Shown here: positions 26,869 through 35,669 of the stretch, piece by piece
How the letters are laid out: every line of letters begins with the position of its first letter
How positions within the stretch are numbered: the stretch's first letter is position 1
Source of the DNA: Clostridium transplantifaecale
Lineage (GTDB): Bacteria > Bacillota > Clostridia > Lachnospirales > Lachnospiraceae
Direction: 5' to 3'
DNA: 64,000 nucleotides
Assembly: GCF_900626075.1 (NCBI RefSeq)
Contig: NZ_UYZY01000003.1
Location: 744,001 to 808,000, forward strand
Made by a program: the position numbers and the translations under genes
The notes under the pieces: model-generated
What the model was told of the DNA's origin: nothing
What the model saw: only the letters and a program-made list of their open reading frames with translations
Database searches by the model: none

Positions 26869-28272
26869 ATGTACAGAGAAGAAATAGAAAAATATATCGA
26901 TTCCCACAGACAGGAAATGATAGATGATATCTGCCTGCTGTGCAGAATTAACAGTGAGAAAACATCTTATCAGGAGGGAAAACCGTACGGTGAGGGAGCA
27001 AGCAAAGCTCTGGCGCTGGCTCTTTCCATGGCTGAAAAGTACGGATTTTCAATTAATAATTACGACAATTACGTAGGAACCGCAGACCTCAATGACAAGG
27101 AAAAGCAGCTCGACATCCTGGCTCATCTCGATGTGGTCCCGGCCGGAGAGGGCTGGACCGTGACAGAGCCGTTTGAGCCTGTTGAAAAGGACGGAAAACT
27201 TTACGGACGCGGAACGGCAGATGATAAGGGACCGGCTGTAGCCGCCCTCTATGCCATGCGCGCCATCAGGGAGCTGGGAATCCCGGTTTCTAAAAATGTC
27301 CGTCTGATTCTGGGAACCGATGAGGAGTGCGGCAGCTCCGATATCCGCCATTATTACGATGTGGAGGAGGAAGCACCGATGACATTTTCACCGGACGGCT
27401 CATTCCCGGTTGTTAACATAGAAAAAGGAAGTCTGTCCGGTCATTTTACAGCGGAATTTGAACCTTCCGAATCGCTTCCAAGAGTGATTTCCATCCATGC
27501 GGGCACCAAGGTAAACGTAGTTCCCGGAAAGGCATTTGCCGTATTTGAAGGACTGGACGATGATCTGGTCCGTGAGGTATCGGAAGGAGTGGAGAAGGAG
27601 ACGGGAGTATCTTTTGAAATCCAGGGCAGAAACCACACGCTGGAGATTACGGCCGTTGGCGTTGGAGCCCATGCGTCCCTTCCAACAGAAGGTAAAAATG
27701 CGCTGACGGCGCTTCTGCTTTTAATCAGCCGCCTTCCTTTTGCAGAGTGCGGACAGATTGAAGCTCTTCATAACCTTGTAAAACTTTTCCCATGCCATGA
27801 CACAGCCGGAGAGGCGCTGGGGGTTGCCATGGAAGATGAACTTTCCGGTGCGCTGACCCTGGCTTTCGATCTTCTGGAAGTGGACGGCGGCAGCCTGGAT
27901 GCCACATTTGACAGCCGCTGCCCAATCTGCTCCAACGAAGGAAATGTACTGGAGCCTGCAAGGAGGAAGCTGGCAGAGCACGGATTTACCCTCACCAACG
28001 ATTCCATGACGCCTCCTCACCATGTGGACGGCAATTCCGATTTTGTAAAAACACTGCTGAGTGCATATGAGACCTATACGGGAAGAAAAGGAACATGTGA
28101 GTCCATGGGCGGAGGCACCTATGTGCACACGCTTAAGAACGGAGTGGCATTCGGAGCAGCCATGCCGGAGACCGATAATAAGATGCACGGCGCAGACGAA
28201 TTTGCTGTGATTGACGAACTGCTCGTAAGCGCGAAAATATTTGCGCAGGTGATTGCGGATCTTTGCGCGTAG
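26869..28272 (+). CDS. pepV: M20 family dipeptidase, PepV type
   Basis: A 467-residue zinc metallopeptidase matching PepV-type Xaa-dipeptidases in length and order. Metal and catalytic residues are visible: His in LAHLDVVPAG, bridging Asp in GRGTADDKGP, the general-base Glu pair in GTDEECGS, Asp in FSPDGSFPV and the terminal His in KMHGADEF. A lid domain (about residues 190-390) interrupts the catalytic domain. It hydrolyses dipeptides in the cytoplasm. The ATG follows GAAAGGACC. Confidence 0.9.
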   Translation: MYREEIEKYIDSHRQEMIDDICLLCRINSEKTSYQEGKPYGEGASKALALALSMAEKYGFSINNYDNYVGTADLNDKEKQLDILAHLDVVPAGEGWTVTEPFEPVEKDGKLYGRGTADDKGPAVAALYAMRAIRELGIPVSKNVRLILGTDEECGSSDIRHYYDVEEEAPMTFSPDGSFPVVNIEKGSLSGHFTAEFEPSESLPRVISIHAGTKVNVVPGKAFAVFEGLDDDLVREVSEGVEKETGVSFEIQGRNHTLEITAVGVGAHASLPTEGKNALTALLLLISRLPFAECGQIEALHNLVKLFPCHDTAGEALGVAMEDELSGALTLAFDLLEVDGGSLDATFDSRCPICSNEGNVLEPARRKLAEHGFTLTNDSMTPPHHVDGNSDFVKTLLSAYETYTGRKGTCESMGGGTYVHTLKNGVAFGAAMPETDNKMHGADEFAVIDELLVSAKIFAQVIADLCA

Positions 28273-28350
28273 GGCAGGGGCTTTCGCTCCGGGCAAAGGG
28301 GACTGATATGGTGAGTCTTTCGCGCTTGGCAGTACGCTGCGTAATGAATT

Positions 28351-28373
28351 GAAACGGTAAAACACACCGTTTC
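28351..28373 (+). other. Small hairpin after pepV
   Basis: GAAACGGT and ACCGTTTC form an 8-bp perfect stem with a 7-base loop, without a following T-run. It is one of two hairpins between pepV and the next gene. Confidence 0.4.
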
Positions 28374-28401
28374 CTGCCGTATTTTCCGGTTTTGACTAAT
28401 A

Positions 28402-28446
28402 AACAAAGTGAGTGAAAGCATTTTCTGTTTTCACTCACTTTATTAT
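28402..28446. terminator. Intrinsic terminator after pepV
   Basis: AAAGTGAGTGAAA pairs with TTTCACTCACTTT across a short loop, with A- and T-rich flanks on either side. It is the main stop signal in the 480-base pepV to lipoprotein gap. Confidence 0.85.
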
Positions 28447-28610
28447 GCCCTCCTTTCCGCTGCTTTCCGGCCATCATTCCATAAGGCATTTTCGTATATA
28501 TTCTGCATAAAAATCCCAGGTTGCAAGGCGTAAAACAGAGTTTGGTTCCCGATTTTATAAATATTTAATAAAGAATTTTATTTTTCCAAATAGAATTAAA
28601 AAAAGCTCAA

Positions 28611-28639
28611 TTGATTTGCGGCCGATAATATGCTAGACT
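28611..28639 (+). promoter_or_regulatory. Sigma-A promoter of the flavoprotein-like lipoprotein
   Basis: TTGATT at 28611-28616 and TAGACT at 28634-28639 with 17-bp spacing, about 115 bases upstream of the start codon. Confidence 0.5.
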
Positions 28640-28753
28640 TTAATACTGGTACAGCCGGAAGACAGCAGGTTTAAACGCCTGAACATCCGTTCCCGGCTGG
28701 CGGCCATGGAAAAGCAGATACCGACAGGACTGCAAAAGAGAGGAGAATGCTAC

Positions 28754-29764
28754 ATGAAGAAAAGAACACTTGCCCTGTTTTCGGCAGCAGTGATGGCTGC
28801 AGCGGCGATGACAGGATGCAGCAATAATACCACAAAGACACCATCCACAGAAGGCACGACGGAGGCTCAGACAACGCCGGAGACAACGGAGGCGGCCACA
28901 GAGACGGCGGCAAAGGAGAATAAACCGCAGCTTGTGATTCTCGGAGGAGACGGCGCAGGGCTGACAGCGGCTATCCAGGCCGTGGCCGACGGAATGAGCC
29001 CGTCCAAGATTCTGATCCTGAGCGGCGCCGATGAACTGGCGGCCGACGTCAAAGAGAAGGAAGAATTCATCAACGCGTCCGATACGGCGGAGCAGTTTGA
29101 GGCAGAAATCGAGGATTCCTACGAGTTATACCTCGCCGACACGATGAAGGCAGGAAAGAATACGAACAATGCCGAGATGGCGGAATTCCTTGTTGAGGGC
29201 GCCGAGGAGGCCAAGAACTGGCTCGAAGGCCTTGGCATCGAATTAAAAGGCGTGGAGAAGAAAGACGGCTCCTCAGTAGCCAGAAGCTATACACTGGCCA
29301 ACGGCGGCAGCCTTGCAGAGGAAGTATCCGATGCTCTTGTTAAGAAAGTAGAAGAACTTAAGATCCCTGTTAAGACAGGTGTGACAGTCAACGAAATCAT
29401 CACAAACGAAGACGGCGCGGTAACCGGAGTGAAAGCAGTAGTGGATGGGGAAGAAAAAACCATCAACAGCATCGCTCTTGTAGCCACAGACAAAGAACTG
29501 CTTCCTATTATATCCAAACTTGATATCCAGCTTTCCAAGGCATCTGATGAGAAAGTGACAGGCGTTATCGTTAATACATGTGCGGAAGCAATTGATGCAA
29601 AGGGAGAAACCGTTCCGGGACTCTATGCAGCAGGAGAACTGATCAGCGCAGGCGTCCACGGCGATGCAGCCCTGGCAGGCAATGACCTGACGGCCACAAT
29701 CGTATTTGGCGAGACCGCAGGCGTAGAATCCGCAATCTACGTATCCGACAACCAGGAACAGTAA
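28754..29764 (+). CDS. Lipoprotein with reduced FAD-binding (fumarate reductase/flavocytochrome c-like) domain
   Basis: A 336-residue exported protein with a lipobox signal, MAAAAMTGC with Cys at about residue 22, then a Thr/Glu-rich linker and a dinucleotide-binding motif LVILGGDGAGLTAAIQA. The C-terminal VPGLYAAGELISAGVHGDAALAGNDL followed by FGETAGVESA is typical of fumarate-reductase-type flavoproteins. Such proteins are usually 450-600 residues; here the central capping domain carrying the catalytic Arg and His is missing, as is the usual Glu that binds FAD ribose. It may bind flavin without reductase activity, or not at all. The ATG follows GAGGAGAA. Confidence 0.75.
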   Translation: MKKRTLALFSAAVMAAAAMTGCSNNTTKTPSTEGTTEAQTTPETTEAATETAAKENKPQLVILGGDGAGLTAAIQAVADGMSPSKILILSGADELAADVKEKEEFINASDTAEQFEAEIEDSYELYLADTMKAGKNTNNAEMAEFLVEGAEEAKNWLEGLGIELKGVEKKDGSSVARSYTLANGGSLAEEVSDALVKKVEELKIPVKTGVTVNEIITNEDGAVTGVKAVVDGEEKTINSIALVATDKELLPIISKLDIQLSKASDEKVTGVIVNTCAEAIDAKGETVPGLYAAGELISAGVHGDAALAGNDLTATIVFGETAGVESAIYVSDNQEQ

Positions 29765-29800
29765 GAAGCCTGCACACTGTGCACCGGCAGCATCACACAT

Positions 29801-29848
29801 AAAAGACAACCGTTAGCCCCGAATCCCGGGACTGGCGGTTGTCTTTTA
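29801..29848 (+). terminator. Intrinsic terminator after the lipoprotein gene
   Basis: AAAAGACAACCG pairs with CGGTTGTCTTTT, the stem extended by GCC/GGC, followed by T-rich sequence. Confidence 0.85.
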
Positions 29849-29981
29849 TGTTCATAGAAATTACATCCTATAAAGCAAAAATGTTCAGCGAGGATGCACA
29901 ATCAAAGAACCCATTCCGGAAAGAACCTATCCTCAAACCATGCATATACTATCAGTAACCAACATTCCGGAGGCCATAAAA

Positions 29982-30224
29982 ATGAGAATCTGTGACCTGA
30001 AACAAAAAGAGGTAATCAACATCTGCGATTGCAAGCGGCTCGGCTTTGTAGGAGACGTAGACTTTGATATCTGCACGGGAAGAATGCTAGCGATCATCGT
30101 CCCAGGCCAATGCTGTGTCTGGGGCTTTCTGGGACATGAGAAAGAATACGTAATCCCCTTCTGTGACATCCAGCAGATAGGAGACGATATCATCCTGGTA
30201 GAACTGCACGAAAAAAAGGAATAA
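29982..30224 (+). CDS. YlmC/YmxH family PRC-barrel sporulation-associated protein
   Basis: An 80-residue protein forming one PRC-barrel-like beta domain, with MRICDLKQKEVINICDCKRL, then GFVGDVDFD and YVIPFCDIQQIGDDIILV. This matches the YlmC/YmxH family of Firmicutes, often encoded next to sigG and implicated in sporulation without a defined activity. Here it lies about 9 kb from sigG. The ATG at 29982 follows CCGGAGG; an upstream in-frame ATG lacks a site. Confidence 0.85.
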   Translation: MRICDLKQKEVINICDCKRLGFVGDVDFDICTGRMLAIIVPGQCCVWGFLGHEKEYVIPFCDIQQIGDDIILVELHEKKE

Positions 30225-30458
30225 TCCCATCCATACGGCTTACATACCTCACCCCCCTATCCTCCCATCCCCCTCAAGAAAGAGGCTTCTCAGCCGGAGC
30301 CCCATGGCGCGCCGGTGTGTGCACGACAACCCCGGCGTCTTCAGTCCCGGTCCATAACCTTCCTGTGGGGAATCCGGGAGAAAAAGATTCCGCAGGGAAC
30401 CTGGGAGTTCATCGGCACTTACCGAGGTCTTTTCGAGGTTAGTGTTCGTTATGTACTC

Positions 30459-32099
30459 CAAAGAGCGCAATGTCATTAAGTTAAGAGATTTTGATTCCGC
30501 CTATGTAATGGATTTTCTTTCGGAAGGTCAAGCGCTGCCTTTTTATGGCACCACAAAAAGGCAGGTTGCCATCTGCCTGGTTTCTGTCTTATAATGAAGG
30601 GGATATTAGACAACTCTGTAGTTGAATTTTACTGCGGGATGATAGCTTACCTTCCGGGGAAAGCTCCGATTCGGGCGGATTGGCAGCAGTTCTTTCGCGA
30701 TCAGTGTTTCTACATCAGGTGGAGCTCCCTGGAAGTGACCTTTCAGGAAATTACGGCAGATATGGATGGCCATTGTGTGGTTAACCTGGTATTGATATTT
30801 CGTACCTTTTTTCTCGACGATCACAGCGGCAATGACGATCTCGCAGTAATTATACAGGATGACCCGTGCCAGGATTTCCTTTTGGATGAGCTCCACCTTT
30901 TTTGAATGGAGATTGGAAAGGCCAATGGCATATTTCAATTCCCGGAAGGAAGTTTCGATTCCCCAACGCATCCGATAGAGTTCTTTTAACTCTTCCGGAG
31001 GAAACTCTTTTTTTGGGAGATTGGTGATGACACACTCATAAATGCCCGGTGATACTTCAAACCGTACAATCCGCAAGGTCATTTTAAACTGCGGCCGCTC
31101 CTTGTTGAGAAAATAGGGGGAGTTGCCATGGGTAACGATTTTGTAAAGCTCCGGATGGGTTCGGATATACTCGTTTTTGCGCCAGGTAAAAATCCGGGTA
31201 AAGGTTTCGTCGAATTGGGCATCCTTTTCTTTCGGGAGTGGAAAGCCCTTTACAATCCCCCCGGTATTGCCGTCCTTGACCCGGAAGAGATAGAAAAGCT
31301 CTTTTTGTTCAATCTGGGCAAAGAGACGGTAGGCCTCATAGCCGCGGTCAGCGATCAGAATCGAACCGGGAGTAAAATCCCGGAGTTCCAACATCTCGCA
31401 GAGGCCTTGGACCTCATGGTGCCCTTTTCTTGGATGGATGATCAAATCGGTATAACAGTAATTGCATAAATCATAAAGGGCATTGATATGAAGCTGATAG
31501 TAATCCTTCTGGGTCTCGCGCTTTGAATAAGAGTAGGCTTCATTTCCCGGGACATGGTCAAGGGGGACATTCAAAACAGAACCATCGCAGGCCAGGAGTT
31601 GGTGTCCACGGTAGGAAGAAGAGAGGAAGACCTGGTTAAACTGATAAAGAAGGTGATAAAAAGCCTTCAGGCGTATCTTTTTTCTTTGCTGGATTAAAGC
31701 GGAGGGGGAGACGGTATCCGCCTGATAGTCAAAGAAGTCCAGAAGCTCTTTTTTTAAGGGAGAAGCCTGCATGGAAAGAGTAAATCTCATGGTGGTGAAG
31801 AAGTCAAGGATGCGGTTCCTGGTAAAATCCTTATCCGGATTCAAAACATAAGGAGCCGGGGAAGCGGCCATAGAGCGGATGATTTGGAAAAGCGTATTTT
31901 TTGCAATCAGTGCCTGGTTCATAAACGAAACCTCCTAAAGATAATTTATAATTAAGGGCTTCGCCGCACATTTTTATAAAGATGTCAAGTGTTTTTTGCG
32001 ATTTCAAGAAAAAAAGCGACCTATGAAAGGAGGAATTTCATACATCGCTTTATGATGGTAATTATAAATTTCTTAACTTAATGACATTGCCAAAGAGCG
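30459..32099. mobile_element. IS4-family insertion sequence with 10-bp target duplication
   Basis: The element proper is 30469-32089 (1621 bp). Terminal inverted repeats begin CAATGTCATTAAGTTAAGA at the left and match the complement of the right end over about 18 bp. It is flanked by the direct repeat CCAAAGAGCG at 30459-30468 and 32090-32099. The intact transposase, matching ends and clean duplication indicate a recent, possibly active insertion, inside a copy of the dispersed repeat. Confidence 0.93.
30606..31922 (-). CDS. IS4-family DDE transposase
   Basis: A 438-residue intact transposase. The first Asp lies in LLACDGSVLNVPLD, the second in ILIADRGYEAYRL, and the Glu lies in the IS4 signature Y-x2-R-x3-E-x6-K, seen as YRMRWGIETSFRELK. 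It cuts and joins the element ends. The ATG at 31922 follows AGGAGG. No frameshift or stop interrupts it. It lies inside matched inverted repeats with target duplications. Confidence 0.95.
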   Translation of the reverse strand: MNQALIAKNTLFQIIRSMAASPAPYVLNPDKDFTRNRILDFFTTMRFTLSMQASPLKKELLDFFDYQADTVSPSALIQQRKKIRLKAFYHLLYQFNQVFLSSSYRGHQLLACDGSVLNVPLDHVPGNEAYSYSKRETQKDYYQLHINALYDLCNYCYTDLIIHPRKGHHEVQGLCEMLELRDFTPGSILIADRGYEAYRLFAQIEQKELFYLFRVKDGNTGGIVKGFPLPKEKDAQFDETFTRIFTWRKNEYIRTHPELYKIVTHGNSPYFLNKERPQFKMTLRIVRFEVSPGIYECVITNLPKKEFPPEELKELYRMRWGIETSFRELKYAIGLSNLHSKKVELIQKEILARVILYNYCEIVIAAVIVEKKGTKYQYQVNHTMAIHICRNFLKGHFQGAPPDVETLIAKELLPIRPNRSFPRKVSYHPAVKFNYRVV

Positions 32100-32244
32100 T
32101 AAGCGTTTCCCGAAGGAACTTTTTCTGCCCGTATTCCCCACCCGCGATAACCTATAAACCGGGACTGAAGATTCACTCCGTTCCCCACACCCAGCCCCCA
32201 TCCGTCTCCCCCGGCCCTCATTTCTAACAAAATCCACTTTTTGC

Positions 32245-32273
32245 TTGCATATCCCTCCCCATTGCGATAAAAT
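32245..32273 (+). promoter_or_regulatory. Candidate promoter of nrdR
   Basis: TTGCAT at 32245-32250 and TAAAAT at 32268-32273 with 17-bp spacing, about 35 bases before the nrdR start. Confidence 0.45.
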
Positions 32274-32306
32274 AAACACAATTATTTGTGTCAGGAGGAA
32301 AAACAA

Positions 32307-32780
32307 TTGAAATGCCCATTTTGCAATGCAGCAGACACGAAGGTAATCGATTCACGCCCTGCTGATGATAACAGCTCGATCCGTCGCCGCCGGCAGTGCG
32401 AGACGTGCGGCAAACGATTTACCACCTACGAAAAGCTTGAGACAATTCCGCTGATGGTAATCAAGAAAGACAATACGAGGGAAGTGTATGATCGCGCCAA
32501 GATTGAGGCCGGTGTTCTCCATTCCTGCCACAAGAGGCCGGTATCCCCTCAGCAGATTGCTTCTCTGATCGATGCGATTGAGAATAAGATTTTTAATATG
32601 GAAGAGAAGGAGATCAGCACATCCGCCATCGGCGAGCTCGTGATGGACAAACTGAAAGATCTGGATGAGGTTGCGTATGTCAGATTTGCCTCCGTATACC
32701 GTGAATTTAAGGATGTCAACACATTTATGGAAGAGCTTGGAAAGCTTCTTCAGAATAAGCCGGACGGAAGGATAGTCTGA
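32307..32780 (+). CDS. nrdR: Transcriptional repressor NrdR
   Basis: A 157-residue regulator of ribonucleotide reductase genes. An N-terminal zinc ribbon (MKCPFC, then CETCGKRF) binds NrdR boxes, and an ATP-cone domain with PLMVIKKDNTREVYDRAKI senses ATP/dATP. The TTG at 32307 has AGGAGG 8 bases upstream and gives the conserved N-terminus; the TTG at 32286 adds seven unsupported residues. No NrdR box is evident nearby, so its targets lie elsewhere. Its stop overlaps the start of yqeG (TGATG). Confidence 0.95.
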   Translation: MKCPFCNAADTKVIDSRPADDNSSIRRRRQCETCGKRFTTYEKLETIPLMVIKKDNTREVYDRAKIEAGVLHSCHKRPVSPQQIASLIDAIENKIFNMEEKEISTSAIGELVMDKLKDLDEVAYVRFASVYREFKDVNTFMEELGKLLQNKPDGRIV

Positions 32781-33337
32781 TGTTTAATGCGTTTTACCCA
32801 AAAGAGTATGTGGATTCAGCCTATGTTATTCCCTATGAGGATTTCTATGATAAGGGAATCCGAGGTGTTATTTTTGATATTGACAATACTCTGGTACCGC
32901 ACGGGGCCCCGGCTGATGAGAGGGCCGTGGCCCTTTTTAAAAGACTCTGGAAGATGGGGCTGGAAACCTGTCTGATGTCCAATAATAAGGAACCCAGAGT
33001 GTCGTCGTTTGCATCCCAGGTTGGGTCGCGTTACCTCTATAAAGCGGGAAAACCCGGAATGAAGGGATATAAAAAAGCAATGGAGCTGATGAAGACAGAC
33101 AGAGCGTCCACGCTCTTTGTCGGTGATCAGCTTTTTACGGATGTCTACGGCGCCAACCGGCTTGGGATTTACGGGATACTGGTCAAACCGATCCATCCGA
33201 AAGAAGAGATTCAGATTGTTATAAAGCGCCGTCTGGAATGGATTGTGCTTTATTTTTACAATAGAGACAAAAGAAAGACAGAGAAAAAAGAAAATTTCAG
33301 AAGAGGAAGAGATAGTGAGTATGGACGGAAAAACTAG
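32780..33337 (+). CDS. yqeG: YqeG family HAD-IIIA phosphatase
   Basis: A 185-residue HAD-superfamily protein with motif I FDIDNTLVP, a motif II region CLMSNNKEPRV and motif III/IV Lys and Asp in KAGKPGMKGY and FVGDQLFTDVYGANRLG. Family length is about 170. It is a presumed phosphatase of unknown substrate, often encoded next to aroE or yqeH. It shares ATG/TGA bases with nrdR and its end overlaps the aroE-aroK start, so the three are translationally coupled. The C-terminus is very Lys/Glu-rich. Confidence 0.92.
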   Translation: MFNAFYPKEYVDSAYVIPYEDFYDKGIRGVIFDIDNTLVPHGAPADERAVALFKRLWKMGLETCLMSNNKEPRVSSFASQVGSRYLYKAGKPGMKGYKKAMELMKTDRASTLFVGDQLFTDVYGANRLGIYGILVKPIHPKEEIQIVIKRRLEWIVLYFYNRDKRKTEKKENFRRGRDSEYGRKN

Positions 33338-34748
33338 AGTATGCGGAATTATTGCCAATCCGGTGGAGCACAGTATGTCTCCGCTGCTGCAGAATCTTTA
33401 TGCAAAGAGGACAGGAGTGAATCTGGCATATGTTCCGTATAAGGTGAAGGAAGAAAATCTTGAACAGGCTGTGGAAGGCGCTTACGCCCTGAATATCCTT
33501 GGACTGAATGTCACGGTTCCCCACAAGCAGACTGTTATGAAATATCTGAAGGAAATTGATGAGACGGCCGCAGATATCGGCGCCGTCAACACGCTGGTAC
33601 GGATGGACGGCGGATATAAAGGGTATAATACCGATGTTCCCGGACTTTTACGTTCCGTGAGAGAAGAAGGCATTGTGCTTAAAGACCGGGCCTGCATCCT
33701 GATCGGCGCGGGCGGCGCGGGTAAGGCTGCCGCCTATATGATGGCCAAGGAAGGCGCGTCCGTCATCTACCTTCTGAACCGGAGCCAGGAGAAAGCAAAA
33801 GCGCTGACGGACTGGGTCAATAAACTGGTGGGCAGAGACGTGGTTAAGCCCCTTCCTCTGGGGGACCATGGTAAGATTCCCGACGGCAAATATTTTACCG
33901 TCCAGTCGACCAGCGTGGGTATGCATCCGAATGTCGGTGTGGCTCCCATTGAAGATCCTGCATTCTATCAGAAAGTAGGGGAAGCGGTCGATGTGATTTA
34001 CACACCGGCGAAGACAAGGTTCATGGAGCATGTGGAGGCAGCCGGCGGCCGTGCGATCAATGGGCTGAACATGCTGCTCTATCAGGGAGTAATATCATAT
34101 GAACTGTGGAACCCGGGCGTAAAGGTGGACGAGGAGACGATTACCGAGGCCAGAACGACGATAGAAGAACGTCTGGCGGCCAGCCGGAAAGCCGCGGCAT
34201 GGAAGGGTAATCTCATCCTGATCGGATTTATGGGCGCAGGCAAGACCTGTGTCGGTGAAGCATACGCGAAGAAACACGGACTTACCATGGTGGATACGGA
34301 TTATCTGATTAGGGAAGAGGCCGGAACCAGCATTTCCGATATATTTGCCGAGAGAGGCGAGGAGGCCTTCCGCCAGATGGAGACGGAGCTTCTGAAAAAG
34401 CTGGTGGCAAACAGGGAAAACAAGAGCGAGAGGATGATTCTGTCCGTAGGCGGCGGACTTCCCCTTCGCAAAGAGAACAGGGAGCTCCTGAAAAAACTGG
34501 GCCGCGTCGTATACCTGCGTGTCACGGCCGATACGGTTTTAAAAAGACTCAAGGGCGACACTACCAGACCGCTTCTTCAGGGCAGCGATGTGAGGGAAAA
34601 TGTGGAGACACTGATTGAAAAGCGTAACCCCATTTACGAGGAGAGTTCCCACCAGTCGCTGGAGGTTGACGGAATTGATATCCCCGAGGTGGTAAAAGCG
34701 ATCGAAAAGCTGGAAAAAGAGACACCGGTCTATGACGGCAAGCAGTAA
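33315..34748 (+). CDS. Bifunctional shikimate dehydrogenase / shikimate kinase (AroE-AroK fusion)
   Basis: A 477-residue fusion. AroE spans about residues 1-285: shikimate-binding HSMSP, catalytic Lys in NVTVPHK, Asp in GYNTD and the NADP loop GAGGAGKAA. AroK follows from about 300: P-loop GFMGAGKT, DTD and GGGLPL, with Arg in RPLL. Together they convert 3-dehydroshikimate to shikimate-3-phosphate. The GTG at 33315 has GAGGA 7 bases upstream; ATG 33321 is an alternative. It overlaps the yqeG end by 23 bases. Confidence 0.95.
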   Translation: MSMDGKTRVCGIIANPVEHSMSPLLQNLYAKRTGVNLAYVPYKVKEENLEQAVEGAYALNILGLNVTVPHKQTVMKYLKEIDETAADIGAVNTLVRMDGGYKGYNTDVPGLLRSVREEGIVLKDRACILIGAGGAGKAAAYMMAKEGASVIYLLNRSQEKAKALTDWVNKLVGRDVVKPLPLGDHGKIPDGKYFTVQSTSVGMHPNVGVAPIEDPAFYQKVGEAVDVIYTPAKTRFMEHVEAAGGRAINGLNMLLYQGVISYELWNPGVKVDEETITEARTTIEERLAASRKAAAWKGNLILIGFMGAGKTCVGEAYAKKHGLTMVDTDYLIREEAGTSISDIFAERGEEAFRQMETELLKKLVANRENKSERMILSVGGGLPLRKENRELLKKLGRVVYLRVTADTVLKRLKGDTTRPLLQGSDVRENVETLIEKRNPIYEESSHQSLEVDGIDIPEVVKAIEKLEKETPVYDGKQ

Positions 34749-34815
34749 GGCCGGCATTTTAACGGCAGACGAGATGCGGATCACGGTGAATTAGACGTGA
34801 TTCGTCAAAAAGTAG

Positions 34816-34844
34816 TTGAAAAACAGGGTATTATAGTATAAAAT
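34816..34844 (+). promoter_or_regulatory. Candidate promoter of efp
   Basis: TTGAAA at 34816-34821 and TAAAAT at 34839-34844 with 17-bp spacing, about 40 bases before the efp start. A small hairpin (GATCACG with CGTGATTC) precedes it and may end the aroE-aroK transcript. Confidence 0.5.
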
Positions 34845-34882
34845 AAAAAAGATTAAGAGAATTTCAAGGAGGAGTATCATTT

Positions 34883-35440
34883 ATGATATCAGCGGGCGAT
34901 TTTAGAAACGGTATCACACTGGAAATTGAAGGTAACGTTTTTCAGATTATGGAATTTCAGCATGTAAAACCTGGAAAAGGTGCTGCATTCGTTAGAACAA
35001 AGATTAAAAATGTAATGAGTGGCGGTGTTGTGGAGAGAACATTCAGACCAACTGAGAAGTTCCCGGCAGCCAGAATCGACAGAGTGGACATGCAGTATTT
35101 ATATGCCGACGGCGATCTGTTCCATTTCATGGATGTGAATACCTATGAGCAGGTAGCGTTAAATGAAGAGACAATCGGCGACGCTCTGAAATTCGTCAAA
35201 GAGAATGAGATGTGCAAGATCTGTTCCTACAATGGCAAGGTATTCTCTGTTGAGCCTCCATTATTTGTAGAACTGGAAATCACAGATACAGAACCCGGCT
35301 TCAAGGGTGATACGGCCCAGGGTGCTACGAAACCGGCTGTTGTTGAGACAGGAGCTACCGTTTATGTTCCGTTATTCGTAGATCAGGGAGACAAAATCAA
35401 GATTGATACACGTTCAGGAGAGTATCTGTCCAGAGTTTAA
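34883..35440 (+). CDS. efp: Translation elongation factor P
   Basis: A 185-residue three-domain EF-P (KOW-like N domain, then two OB folds). The tip loop PGKGAAFVR carries the Lys that is modified in many species, and the C-terminal domain has [19 protein letters not shown] and [13 protein letters not shown]. It rescues ribosomes stalled at polyproline. The ATG follows AAGGAGGA. A strong terminator follows. Confidence 0.97.
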   Translation: MISAGDFRNGITLEIEGNVFQIMEFQHVKPGKGAAFVRTKIKNVMSGGVVERTFRPTEKFPAARIDRVDMQYLYADGDLFHFMDVNTYEQVALNEETIGDALKFVKENEMCKICSYNGKVFSVEPPLFVELEITDTEPGFKGDTAQGATKPAVVETGATVYVPLFVDQGDKIKIDTRSGEYLSRV

Positions 35441-35487
35441 TAGAAGGTTAATTGAACTGTAACGAACGGCTACCATAAGGAAAGGGA

Positions 35488-35541
35488 GCTGCTGTAAAAT
35501 ATCCGGAGGAGACGAGCGAGATTTTACAGCAGTTCTTTTTG
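35488..35541 (+). terminator. Intrinsic terminator after efp
   Basis: GCTGCTGTAAAAT pairs with ATTTTACAGCAGT over a 20-base loop, followed by TTCTTTTT. Confidence 0.85.
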
Positions 35542-35669
35542 ATTAACGATGGAGACCTGTGCGCATAGCGTACAGGTTATCGCTGATTGAAGACGGTAAT
35601 CTGCTCTGAGAGCGGGCGGGTTACCGTTAACGGTTAAGAGTGGGTTAAGGACAAAAGAGGAGAGGACGG

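Larger units (their letters stand above)
30337..32172 (-). repeat. Dispersed repeat unit, copy C, split by an IS element
   Basis: The left part (30337-30468) and right part (32100-32172) rejoin into a 205-bp unit when the IS and one target duplication are removed. The ends are GTCTTCAGTCCCGG and CCGGGACTGAAGAT. Orientation follows copy B. A stretch just upstream (about 30270-30300) resembles the right end of the hairpin unit of locus 2, so this may be a degraded composite. Confidence 0.8.
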
